From Sanguinoderma infundibulare (lineage: Eukaryota; Basidiomycota; Agaricomycetes; Polyporales; Polyporaceae), in NCBI GenBank assembly GCA_032821775.1, contig JAVLRN010000011.1, positions 1,488,001 to 1,552,000 on the forward strand: a stretch of DNA of 64,000 nucleotides, in the 5' to 3' direction. Positions 23,486-35,000 of this stretch are shown piece by piece. Below the pieces are notes generated by a model. The model had not been told where the DNA came from and ran no database searches. It worked only from the letters and a program-made list of their open reading frames with translations. A program made the position numbers and the translations under genes. How positions within the stretch are numbered: the stretch's first letter is position 1; each line of letters opens with the position of its first letter.

Positions 23486-25330
23486 ATGGACGTATACCTC
23501 GTTCGTGTGAGCCAGAGGGCAGATCGGTCCCTCTATCTCGAACGCAAGCCGAACGCGTCCACCGACGACGATTACATCGCCATCTCTCACGTATGGGGCA
23601 CGCAAGACACAATCATGGACACCGTGATCGACGGTCACCCTGGTGCGTGAAACAAACTTCTTCACAGAATGCAGGACCGAGCTCATCGCCCGATCTTCGC
23701 CCAGGTGTCGTCAAGCTGAGTCCCGTAAAAAGAGACATCCTCTCCATCCTCAGCCGTCCGCACACCTGCGGCTTCGGCTGGTTCTGGATGGACCTCTTCT
23801 GCATCGACCAGACCGAGTCCGCGAAGATCAGCATCGCCGACCAGCTCACGTCCATCCCCCATGTCTACAAGTCGGCCCGCTGCGTCAAAGTGCTCCTGGA
23901 GCACCCCATCTGCGCCGACTGGCATGCGACCGCCATGGACCTCCTGATCGGCAACAACTGGGACAATTCCGCCCGCTCGTCGGAGTCCTTCACCTTGAAG
24001 GAAATGGAACACATCGACCTCTGCGGGCTGCACATGGTCTGCCTCGATCCTTGGTTCGAGCCGCTGTGGACGCGCCAGGAGGGTCTATATGGGAAGGTCC
24101 TGGACATTGTGCTCCTGAACGTTATCGCATGCCCTCGCGAGCAGAATCAGGTTGATAGGGATTATAAGCACTAGATGGCGAGCCAGTATATCGGGAAGAG
24201 GGTGTCCGTCGGGGGGTTGCTGGTCGATAAACTTCATTATATTGGGATGCTGGCGTCCAAGGACACCTCCTTGGTCTACCAGTGCGTCCGTCAGCAAAAT
24301 CTTCGTGTTTTCGAGTTGAGCTGATCAAATGGTACTCCGTGAATGGGGCAGGCATCACCTCGACATGACGAAGTACGGTAGCGGGATCGGTCCTGCTGCT
24401 ACATCCGACCCGCTTCAAGAAGCATGGAGAAGCGACCCGGTGACGACCAAGGTCCGCGACTACGTTCTGGCTGTTTTCCCCGACATGACCGGCTTCATCC
24501 TTCCCCAAATATCCGCACGATGACGTTCCCCGATCTGGTGGCCAATGCACTCCGCCAAGCTCCAATTCAGCAACATTATTGCCTCCTAACAAAAGTCCCG
24601 TTTGGCATGATGAAAGACTCGGCGGCGACGTCCCTAAAGGAGAGCATCGCGCCGTGGATTCGCCAGGGGCCGAAGAGCATCAGCGACGCGTATGTTGGCT
24701 TCACGCTCATGCCAATAGTGTTCTCTCCCGTTGGACCGGCTGCGCTAGAACAACTCTGCTCCGTGTGCAGGCAAGTCACGGTCGAGGATATCCAACTCGG
24801 TCTCGGAGAGGTTCCGCGCATCGGAGTCAAGCTGTGTGCGGAAACGATGGACTACAAGTTGCACATGACATTTTACCACGTGTTGATGGGTCTGTCGAGC
24901 GACCCGAACGCCGTGGAGAGGGAGCGGGTGCAGACTTACCTTTTCACACATATAATGACCCCCGATACACAAGTCAAGCTCGAGCAGAAGGGATACTCCT
25001 TCGACACTCTCGATGACGTCCTCAGGCCGTTTTCGAGGAGGAGCTCCGGCGATTCCTTGTCTCCATGATATGTATGTAGTACATCTCGACCCACGGCAGA
25101 TATCATCCTTCAGCATGCCCGGCCTTGTGCCCTCTCGACGCCGTCCCGCAAAATTCCCGCTGTGCTTCGCCTGGAAGAGCTTGAAACGCAGCGCCGAACG
25201 CGGCAGGAGCTTCAGCTGCTTCGCGTGACACGTTCCCCCTTCGAGGGTTTCCTGGTCGCGTCCCAATCTAGGACGGGTGCCACCGTGGTTGGGAGGACTG
25301 TCATCCCGTCGGACGCATTTTGGGAGGCCA
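23486..25330 (+). pseudogene. Decayed copy of the HET gene at 0.2-2.2 kb
   Basis: Exon 1 (23486-23642, also 157 nt), exon 2 (23705-24281) and exon 3 (from 24352) match the exons of the HET gene at 222-2195 in order, with the same intron positions and GTGCGT donors. It opens MDVYLVRVSQRADRSLYLER and keeps YIAISHVWG and GWFWMDLFCIDQT. It is broken by an in-frame TAG at 24172-24174, a one-base deletion in the C-run near 24503 that shifts frame, and another frameshift near 25035. Similarity fades at about 25.33 kb, before the C-terminal end of the intact copy. About 110 nt of upstream DNA are also shared. No functional product is expected. Confidence 0.8.
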
Positions 25331-25576
25331 CATGGCATATGCGAGACTGCTTGGAGGTATCGGGGCGACGCACTGCATCGAGGTGTACATTGCTCCTCGC
25401 ATCTTTAAAATCCAAGTTCGTGTGCTCCGCCAGATAGTCACTAGAAAATTTCCCCCATACCTTTCTTTTTGAGCATCCCCATGACGTGCTAGACAATAAA
25501 TGACAAAGCTTCTCGGTTTCGTTTACGCGAACGAGCATGACGGAACTCGCGGGGAAGTCCCGGACCTCGGCAACCC

Positions 25577-26016
25577 GGTTCTGAAGGTGGTCATTGAGAC
25601 CATCCATCGCGGAGATGGACATGGGGCCCTCCTCTCATTGATCTCATCCTCGTAGAGCTCGTGGAGGATGGCCAGTTGGAGGACTTGCGGTCTGGGATGG
25701 ACACCAATGGTGCGGGGAATATTTGGTCAAGCCATGAAGCTTTGAAAGCCGCTTGCGGGCCAGCGGATTCCTGGAATTCTCGGGCTAGGCAGCGCTTTGA
25801 GCGTCGTCTCGGTGGCAAAGGCTGATCCAACGTTGCCTCTTAGATGAACCGGAAAACTGAGGCGTTGGAGTGCTGGCCTGAATGCCACGACAGCACTGAA
25901 GTTACCGAGCACTATCAACTTCATCTTTCCGAAGCCGTTGTTGTGGCGCTGTACAGTACCGCATACCGGTCAGGAGTCTGCCTTCGCGGTTTGAGACCAC
26001 CAATACCAATGTCCAG
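25577..26016 (+). repeat. Degenerate second copy of the large HET gene's 3' end (unit B)
   Basis: Direct-orientation copy of 22640-23140 carrying many substitutions, small deletions and stops. It includes the equivalent of the last coding part (GTGGAGGATGGCCAGTTGGAGGAC in place of GTGGAGGGTGGCCAGCTGGAGGGC, cited here as landmarks) and of the downstream region. It lies right after the HET pseudogene, so the pseudogene is flanked on both sides by this tail sequence. Confidence 0.7.
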
Positions 26017-26228
26017 CCACCGTCGAGCAGATGAGTCCCCGTTCTCGGTGCACGAGGCCGAGCCGATCTCATCCGAGACTGGTGCCACCGACCACACTCT
26101 GGCAAAACCGACGGTGAAGCAAACTTGTTCTGATACAGATGATCTAATAGCGGTGTCCATACCGTACAGCCGAGTCCGTCATCCGCCTTGGCACGATTTT
26201 CGACCAGCTCAGCAACGTTGATGCGTCC

Positions 26229-27754
26229 TTACTTCGCGGCTTCAAGCAGGCGGCGCTCGGCCTCCTTGAAGTTGATAACGTTCCAGATCGCGTTCAAGTA
26301 CTACCCGACCGACGAACTTCAGCCCCGTGTCGCACTGGAATAGACAGAGACACTCACGTTGGCCTTGACGTTGTGATACTGGAGGTAGAAGGCGTGCTCC
26401 CAGATGTCGATGCCAATGATCGGGACGTGGCTCAGGAGCGGATCCTGGTTCGCAGTCGTCACAATCTCGAGCTTCTTCGTCTCGGGGTTGTAGCCGAGCC
26501 AGCCCCAGCCGGAGCCCTGGATGCCAGCAGTGATGGTGTTCATCTGGTTCTTGAACGCTGTGGGTTGTGGTCAGTGACTCGGTCTACTAGATATGCAAGC
26601 GCAAGCTCCAGCAACAGTGCACGTAATCTGTTCAGCAGAAGACAGGCCGCATATGGGAGGAACTCAGTGCATCGTCAATACATCCTATCACTCAATCCGA
26701 GTTCAGCCGAAGGCTTGCGAGAAGCTCGTTTCACCAGTACTCCAAGGTCTCAAAGCTGCCAAGCATGGTCCACATCCACTGCGCGCGCAAACAGCAAGTC
26801 GAGCATCTCCAGCATGGCACTTGACATTCCCGGAGTGGAGGAAGGTAGGAATGGCCCGCGCAGTACATAGAACAAACATCAACGTGTGCATGGTCAATAA
26901 CATCCTAGACTTTGACAGTAGCTAACAGGTGGCAGCTTCACGATGCAGACGTTAAAATGCATGGTGTTACTTTCATGCAACATAACACATTTTAACGTTC
27001 ACATCGTGTACTGCCGGCGTGATAAATGGTAACCCGTTGGCTGCTTCCACCCGCTCTGGCTATGACGATGTGCGTGTGTCCTAATTGCGCACCCAGTAGG
27101 TGTAGGCGTTACCCGGTCGCTCAACAGCTCCAAAACCTTGAAGGACTGGAGGCAGGAGCTTCTGGCAAAGCCTTCCGCTGAACTCCGAACGACGGTACCA
27201 GCAACATGTCTCCACCCACATGCAATGACTGGAAAACCAGAAGCGCGTCCTCGCAGCCAGTGTCTATGGCACCAACGTCAGACGACAACTCACCTTCGAC
27301 GCTCCCAAAGTCCGCCTCGATCTTTTCCTTGAGCGGCCCAGAGGGGAGTTCTCCGCCGCCCTTGCCGTGGGGCGCGAGGTTCTTCCAGAAGAGGGAGTGG
27401 TTGATGTGGCCGCCGCCGTTGAACTTGAGCGCGGGCTGGAGCTTGATGCGGTCCTTGGGCGAGAGTGCCTTGCCGTACGCGTCCTCGGCGGCGTTGAGGC
27501 CGTTCACGTACGCTTGGTGGTGCTTCGCGTGGTGAAGCTCCATGATCTGGCTAGAGATGTGCGGCTCGAGGGCCTGCGTACGGAGTCGCGTTAGTTGGGC
27601 AGAGTGCGAGGGGAATGAGAGGACCCACGTCATAGGGATAGTCGAGCGGGGGGAGGGTGTGGACGCTGCGCGCCACGAGAGATAGAGAGGCGGTGGCACG
27701 GACGGGGCGCACCGTGCGTGCAGCAGAGCGAGCGATAACGGCGAGCATGGACAT
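26229..27754 (-). CDS. SOD2: Mitochondrial manganese superoxide dismutase
   Basis: Exons 27754-27629, 27573-27294, 26557-26358 and 26300-26229 give 225 residues. The enzyme converts superoxide to hydrogen peroxide and oxygen in the mitochondrial matrix. The first about 31 residues are Arg/Ala/Ser-rich and end in [15 protein letters not shown], a typical targeting peptide before the mature start. Metal ligands are visible: His in [10 protein letters not shown], His in [10 protein letters not shown], and Asp and His in [13 protein letters not shown]. The Gln of [12 protein letters not shown] is in the position typical of Mn rather than Fe enzymes. Introns 1 and 3 are 55 and 57 nt, but intron 2 is 736 nt and contains a strong hairpin. 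Confidence 0.93.
26939..27008. repeat. 70-bp hairpin-forming inverted repeat inside SOD2 intron 2
   Basis: Two arms with CACGATG at the ends and ACGTTAAAATG further in, followed by a TGTTA/TAACA match, fold around a loop of about 15-20 nt. Two short mismatched patches interrupt the stem (CAG against TGA near the ends, and a CATGG insert on one side). I see no clear target-site duplication. It could be a tiny MITE remnant or a structured intron element. Confidence 0.65.
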
Positions 27755-30613
27755 GATGGACAGTGAAAGAGGAGGCGAGGACGACGAGGACGAGCGGTGT
27801 AAATTACAGTAAAAAGCCGACCGACGACGTCATCCTACTCCCACGTGAGCCACAGGAAGGAACAAGAGGCGGCACTAGTTGTTGGCCACAGTGCCCTCCG
27901 CCTCCCTTGCCAAGCACCCCATGTACGTGATAATCTCCCATCCATCTCTCGCAGCAAAGAGTTCTGTTTGGCTGACGGTAACGCGTGAACAGGCGTATCA
28001 GGCTCCTCGAGTGTCGCCGACCTCGCAAAGCCCGCCAATTCGGCGAGTGTCCGGGGCATATCCGATGTCGCTGGCCAGAGCACACATAAGTATGCGTAAG
28101 AAGAAGACGCAGGATCTGACCTCATGGTATAAGAAGCGTCCTATTCTCCGCTCTCATCAGTTATGCTCCAGCAGAAGTGCACCTTCGTGATCTCCTTTGA
28201 CAGGGTCCCTGCCCGGAACCAAATACGACCAAGGCCGCCCAAGGACCTATATTATGCCGTCATCCCTCCGCCGTCGTGGTCAAAATTCCTCGTCACCACA
28301 TAGTTATCGTACTATCGTCCCTACCAATGTGCAGCAGTTGATGTTTCCAAAGGCTCCCGCCGATTTCTTTCTACTCTTAATTGATCATGCCGAACAGAGT
28401 GGCGCAAGATTGGACTCGCAATCCTCCTGTTCCGGATATACTGTCCCAGTTCTCCTGGAGATGCACGTTCAAGTTGACTAGGTGAGTTCTCTTCAAACCA
28501 ATCCATGTTCCTTCCTCACGGTGTTGTTCAGAAAATTTATTATACCACACCAGCGACCTCGCCAAACTGTGTCTTGGTTGCCTGCGTCGAGACTCCACGG
28601 CGCAATGACCGTCGTAACAGAGGTTTAGTATGCCTGCACATGTGGCCGCTGATCCAGAAGGTGGCAGAAGGTGGTCCGAGTACCCCACTCTGGCTATCGA
28701 GGGTTCAGGATCGTCTCGCTTCTCTCTGGATATCTGGGGTGCCGTGGACAAGTATCTCTCCCCAGCTCACGCGAAGCCTTGGTTGGCTGCATGACGTTGT
28801 CAGCAGCATTGCTGCCCAATCCACCCAATGTCTTGCGGGGGTTCCTGCGTTTAGTCAATGACATGAAGGTGAGATACCGTTCCATACGATTAACAAATTC
28901 GGTCAGTGAGACTATTACAGGAGGCATACCGCCCCGCTTATCACCCGCAACCGCGCCCAAACCCGCTCCCTGGTCAGACAGACCTTTGGCGATATGATGA
29001 ATGCTTTGTCCACCCTTAGGATCGCTGGGAATACTACGAGCGCTGCGGATGAGACGGAGACGAAGGAATAACTATCGACCCGAAGCGTTCTGCGTCTTTG
29101 ACGTCGTGCGAAGGACTGGGTAGGCAACGGCAAAGACTATGTGCATCTTGGTAGCGATGATGTAAGAACCAGAGATTCGTACTTGACCAGTGCTACAAGC
29201 AACGAAGATGGTGTTCTGGAACGTCCCCAGCGGCGCCGGCAACAAGTCGTACTTATGCGTGTCGAGGTCGCAGTCGCCTCACTAAGCTTGCGAAGTCTCG
29301 TGTGCAGCAGACGCACTGGAGCGACGTGGGTCTGTAGAACGGAAAGAGATATGTCGAGGCCCTTGGGGACGTGGCGAATCGTTTGTGGTGGTGTTCATCC
29401 AAGGTCGCGTGGTGCCATATACCAGGGCAGATGTTGATCCAGGAACTCGAGGTGCTCTTGGGGCAGCTTGCTCCGCATGCAGGTCCGATCCAAGCACCGC
29501 GAGATTCTGAAACTGGACACACGGGATCATCAGAGTCGCCCGGAGTTCCGCCACCCGGGACGGCACAGAGTGATTCCTACCACGGCTGACACTCCGCGAC
29601 TCGAGACGGGCACAAGAACTGAGGAGCGGGTTCAGTCCCGCGTGGACAGAAGCTCAGGGCTTGTCAGTTCTGTGAATGTACATGTGCCGTCGCTGCATAA
29701 GTATTAGCCTCAGGGCACGGTCACCACACACCCGAACACATCGTGGCTGAGTCAAGACGCACCGCCGCTACGGCATGGCGCGCGTCGGGGTTGACAGTGG
29801 GGTTATATATCAACGGGGATGCACGTTCACGGGCTAGCTTGTGGGTAGCTCTAAGGTCTGGAACGCTTCAAATTTTGGGAGAGAGAGGAGGAAGGAGGAC
29901 CTGTGTGGCTCGCGTCAGCAAGGTACGACACAAGGTAAGCGTAGTAAGCTGATCGACTCGAGCCCGGCCATTCCTGAAGACCTGAAAGGCAAGTACCTCC
30001 TGGTGCAAGTCCTCCACCGCGCGACAGCACCACTCATAAGGCATCCGGAGCAGAAAGCAGGCGCACGCGGAACAGTATTACTTAGAGTCAAATGAGAATA
30101 TACCATTTCCGCACCTCCGGGGGTGGCAAACTGTTGACGAGCAGCCATCCGAAAGATCCGGAGGGGAAACTCCTACATTTACGAAGGTAAATGGTTGAGT
30201 GGACGCATGTCGAAGTTGTCGACGAGCAGATGCGTCGAGTCGGCGAGGTTGGACGCGCCGCTGCCAGCGCCAGAAGATCACGTGGTATCGCCGACGGTTC
30301 GGGTCGACCTTGAATCGTTTAGCCATCGACGACGACGACGACCACGGCGACGACGGCGACCACTGCGACCCACCGCCTTCTATCTCACTAGACTGCTTTC
30401 CTCGATCATTGCTTTCGTTTGACCCTCGGCGGCTCCCACCCCGTATCGCCTCGTTTATTTGCTGACGGAATTCACGCCCGCCATTATTCCTAATTCAACA
30501 GTCTGCCAGTTCTGCTGTGACGTACAGATACCCGCCGCTCGCACCTCCCTGCAGCAACTTTCTCTCACCAGCCCCCTTCACCCCGCCCGCTTTTCAAACT
30601 GAGCTCCCTAACC
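27755..30613. other. Divergent intergenic region, mostly unassigned
   Basis: A 2.86-kb gap between SOD2 and the Mo25 gene. Apart from one possible small spliced frame (annotated separately) nothing is recognised. A GAC/GGC trinucleotide-rich run lies at about 30327-30370. The minus strand near 29.2-29.6 kb has LRR-like fragments (RATLMIPCVQFQNLAVLGSDL) that could be a decayed F-box gene. Confidence 0.4.
28387..28624 (+). CDS. Possible small two-exon gene, unrecognised
   Basis: ATG at 28387 opens a 95-nt exon (MPNRVAQDWTRNPPVPDIL...) that ends at AG|GTGAGT. A pyrimidine-rich intron of 50 nt ends TTGTTCAG, and exon 2 from 28532 continues in frame to a stop near 28.62 kb, for about 63 residues. 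Support is only the good splice signals; there is no recognised domain, signal peptide or membrane segment. It may be accidental or a gene fragment. Confidence 0.2.
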
Positions 30614-32030
30614 ATGAACTTCTTCAAGACAAAGCCTCGCACACCTCCCGATCTGGTTAGAGGTCTCCGCGACGCCCTTCCTAAGCTAGAGGCCGGGCCA
30701 CCGGGTGGAGAGGTCAGAAGAAAGGTGCGACCATACTCGGTCTATGTGAGTGCATTTGTTCATCGCGCGGCAGGCGAACGAGGATGTTGCGAAGAATGTG
30801 CAACAAATCAAGGCGATCCTGTACGGCGATGGAGGTGCGTTTCTCCTCTCCCAGCGATTGATATCAACATTCATTGCGCGTTTGAGTGCAGACCCGCTGC
30901 CGGAGCTCGTGGCACAACTTTCCCAAGAGACATACAACACAGATCTCCTCCTCCATCTCATCCAGAACATCCATAAGCTCGAGTTCGAGTCCAGGAAGGA
31001 CGTCGTTCAGATCTTCAACAACCTCCTCCGAAGACAGATTGGTTCCCGCTTCCCAACCGTAGAATACCTCTGCTCCAAGCCAGAGGTTCTGTTCGCCGCC
31101 TTCGAAGGATACGCCAACGAGGAGGTCGCGCTCAACACCGGCATGATCTTGCGAGAAATGCTCCGGCATGAACCCTTGGCCAAGATCCTGCTGTACTCTG
31201 AGCAGTAGGTCGCCTGTTGACCTCCCATGGGCGCGTGGCTTTAATCTCTCACGTCACCAGGTTTTACAAATTCCCTCATTTCATCGAGACCACGACTTTC
31301 GGCATTTCCTGTGACGCATATACGAATCTGAAGGAGACGCTAACACGACACAAGGGCATGGTTGCTGAGTACCTCGACAAGAACTACGACAGAGTAAGCT
31401 CGTCATTTTTAAAAACTTGTCGTGTGCGCTGTCGTAACTCCCGCTTGCCTCCAACCGCAGTTCTTCTCGTCTTTCACGACGTTGATCCTCTCGAACAATT
31501 ACGTCACGAAACGACAGTCTCTGAAACTCCTCGGGGAGATCCTTTTGGATCGTGCGAACTTCAACGTCATGACCCGGTACATCGCCAGCGAGACGAATCT
31601 CAAGATGATGATGAATCTACTGCGCGACAAGAGCAAGAATATCCAGTTCGAGGCGTTCCACGTGTTCAAGGTATGTCTCCACCCCGGAGATCGCATGCGG
31701 TCGTGTTTAATTTAGGCTCTTGTAGGTGTTTGTTGCGAACCCGAAGAAGCCTCCACAAATCGAGAGCATTCTGCGACGGAACAAGGATAAGCTGCTCAAA
31801 TTCCTGAAGGACTTCCACAACGATAAAGAAGGTAAGGTCCTGTGGCCCGTCTCGCACACTAGTATCGGCCTCTGATTCGATTTCCCGGCGGCACTAGACG
31901 AGCAATTTATGGTGAGTCAATACAAAGCGCCCAGTGGCACAATCTAGTTGACAGAGCTGACCGATCCATTTTCCGATCGCGCCTGCAGGATGAGAAGCAG
32001 TTTTTGATAGTGCAGATACAGAACCTTTAA
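30614..32030 (+). CDS. HYM1: Mo25/HYM1-type scaffold protein
   Basis: Eight exons (30614-30724, 30774-30834, 30892-31204, 31261-31393, 31461-31670, 31726-31831, 31898-31911, 31989-32030) give 329 residues, the normal length of the family. Mo25 is a helical-repeat scaffold that activates STE20/LKB1-type kinases; fungal Hym1 works in the RAM/MOR pathway (Cbk1/Orb6 kinase) for polarity and cell separation. Family blocks: start [52 protein letters not shown], LEYxxNY-like [27 protein letters not shown] and C-terminal [13 protein letters not shown]. Exon 7 is only 14 nt. Introns are 49-77 nt. Confidence 0.95.
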
Positions 32031-35000
32031 TGTCTTGGACCAGTCTCTTTCTAGCCTTCATACTGCTCCTCGACGCGCAGGGGTTTAGTGTGGCACACGT
32101 GAGGTTCGCACTGCTTCCTTGAGCCTTGTCCTATTTGTCTTTCCAGGCTTCTCTTCCGGCTCCACAACATGCCACAGCCCCCAGCTGCACATACCCTCCT
32201 GCTTGATCCCCATCATATCATTCCGTTTACCACCTCGGTGTACTATCGTCCTCTCCCTGTATCAACAGTAGTCTTATCGGTCTCGGATCCCCCTCGTCGT
32301 CGTAGTTCGCAGCACCCATAGTTATTAGCTGTTGTGTCCCGTATAGTCCGTACGTATCGTAGCTGTCCTCCCTGTCTCGACCCCTGGATTTCACACCTCA
32401 CAGAAACACTGCGCCACGGACGAAGCACCGGAAGTAGCAGACTATGTCCGCACGACACGCATCGTATGCGAATCTCATCTCTCAGTCTTTCTCTGATTCC
32501 CCACACTTCTCGAGGTCTCCCCTCGTCGAAAGAACCGCTATAACCCATATCGACTTCGACGCGTTCGTTTCGTCACTGCGCAGTACATACTTCTCAATCC
32601 TCTCTGGAACCGTCGTTCCGAACAGTAGCTGTGGAGACGGCCTCGGATCTCTGCTTCGCAAACCTCGTTTCGGCCCTCTCTGGCGTGCCGTTCCTGGTCA
32701 TCCTGCGACCCTGCAGTGTCCCGCGGGAACGCGCCGTGGCTCTGAGGCCCAGCACGCCGGTCAGGTGGCCCCGAAGGAGGAGCGGTTGCGTGAGGGCCGC
32801 GAATCAGGAGTGCAGAGAAGCGGATGCTCCGACATCGTGTTCTCTCATCTCGTAGCCTCAACTGCATCAGCTGCGATCCCACACTACGTATGCGGGGTAT
32901 CGTATACAGCGACCGGCAGCAGCTCGCGAGCTGCGTCGAACGTTCGTGGGCATGTCGTCCCGGGCGGAGGCGCCGGCTTCTTCTTGCGATTGTCTCGGCA
33001 GTTACCCCTTGGGATTGAACAGAACGCTCTCTCTATGTCCATGCCAACGTTGACGTCGACGCCAAACTCTCGTCTGTCTGGCTCGGGCGGGCGAGGGAGC
33101 GATACATACAGTAGATCCACCCGTGCCATTCAGTCGATCCGGGACGCGAGATGAATAGAGGTGTTCACGTGCGCCCGCGGCCGATATGCAGCATCTCCGT
33201 ACCGTACCTGGCTCTTATACATACGTGGTGACAACTGCTACCGAGAGCTGTGGACAGCTTTGAGAACGCATGACCAGGCTGCGGCTCGATGTGTTGCTAT
33301 AAGGGCCCACGCATGCGAAGCCCGAGGCGATCGCGCACAGCGGGTTCTGGCGACAGGGCCGAACGCCGCACCATGTCTCGCGTGCCGTCTGTGCGAACCC
33401 TCGGAGGCGTTGTCGCCAGTGCGTGTGTGTGTAGCGGGGGAGTTTGGTTGCTGAGGCTGAGGCTCGCCGGCCAGGAACCCATTCCATCTCCATCGTCATC
33501 ATCGATGCGCACACGCAGTCTGGGGCGCGGTGACGATGGAGTTCAACGTTCGACCTCCGCTTCCCCGAACATCCGAATGACCCAATGCTCGTCTTTGTCC
33601 CTCCTGGAAGCCACATAGGGTAAGTACTTCTCTCGCGGGTCTAGGAAGAGGCTGGGATCGCGAACGGGCGTGGATCCACCTTTCATTACTGGGGTGCGTT
33701 CTCAGGCGTCCACCGACGAGGGGTTCTTGGATAGGGACCCGCAGGCCGAAGCGGGCGAGAGCCTTCGCGAGTGGCGCAAACCGCTCTTCTAGCACGTCGC
33801 CTGCCGGTCTTCGAGAGAGGTCATTGTGCGTATGGGACCGCAGCTGCGACTGAGATGCCGAGAGAAGCTTGGGAGGAATCAGGGGTACCGGCTCGTGCGG
33901 AGAGGGTTGCGTGCTGTTGAATCGTGGAGGATGGCGGACCGAGATCGAGCGTGTGTTGTATGAGCGACTTCGAGTTCTCTTCGGATGGGTGTGGGGCCCG
34001 TTTGTCCGTCTTCGCGGTGTGGCACTGCCGGAACCTGGTTTCCTTGCCTCGAGCCCACGCGTCAATGTTGCGAAACGTGGAGGTGCAGATGATGGCCATA
34101 TCGTCGAATTGCCTCGGCCACTGGTGACGTCGATGGGAACTCGAAGCGGAAGTTAATGACAGTGCTCCGCGTCGGGAGGTCAAGAGGTTCGATGGAGTTG
34201 GTTGCATCGACATGCTCCCGAGGTTGAGGGCTACAGAGGCGTCAGCCCGCAAAGGTCCCAGGGCACGCAACATACCGTCCCTCGTGTGCCGCCCAACGCA
34301 GTTCGGGCCATTAGCATGCACGGCCTAGACCGCGGTGCCAGTCACAACCCAGCGATGAGGCCATTGTGCTCCCGTGACCACTGGCGCACCGCTGTGCTGT
34401 AGGTGATCGGGTGATTCCGTGGTGTTCTGTCGGAATTCAGGGCCTGGTGAAGGGAACGTCCCCAAGCCTTAGATCGTACCAGGATCGTACGTCGCATTAC
34501 TGGCGATCGAGGCAACCGGTTGCTCCAACTTGACCAAGTCGCCACGCATGCATCCGCACCGAATTGAACGAGCACTCGGCGCAGCGAGCCTTTTGCGCAT
34601 TACGGTCTCGTGACGTTGGGGCTGGGGCAGCGGGGATGCCGGCGACTGTGCGTGCCGGACAAGTCTGGTCGGGATCGACCTGGAAGCTGAGAAGTCCGGT
34701 AGCCGTGCGCGGGAGGACGCAACCAGTCGGACCGCAGTCCCGCGCACTGGTCCTTGGAGGGCCCTGGAGAGCCATCGATGGCCATCGTTCGCCGACAATG
34801 GTACATGTACGCCATGGGGGCTTATCAGATTTGTTTGGACGAGACTGATGAGCACGTCGCCGCGGTTCCGTGAAGGGTCGGGAATGGGACGACTCACCAG
34901 CTCAGGTCCCGGCGCCGGCATGGACGTCTGGGCATGCACGGAGTCGGAGACAGGATTGGAGTTGCTTGGAAGAGTGGCTGTAGGATCAACCGGTGTGGCT

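Noticed and set aside
23476..24174. Reading the plus-strand HET copy as an intact gene
   Set aside because: The open frame crosses an intron in the wrong phase at its start, and the true frame is stopped by TAG at 24172 and shifted twice further on.
29622..29645. GCGGG-TTCAGT-CCCGC stem, resembling a tRNA T arm
   Set aside because: The loop has six rather than seven bases and no D arm or acceptor stem can be placed.
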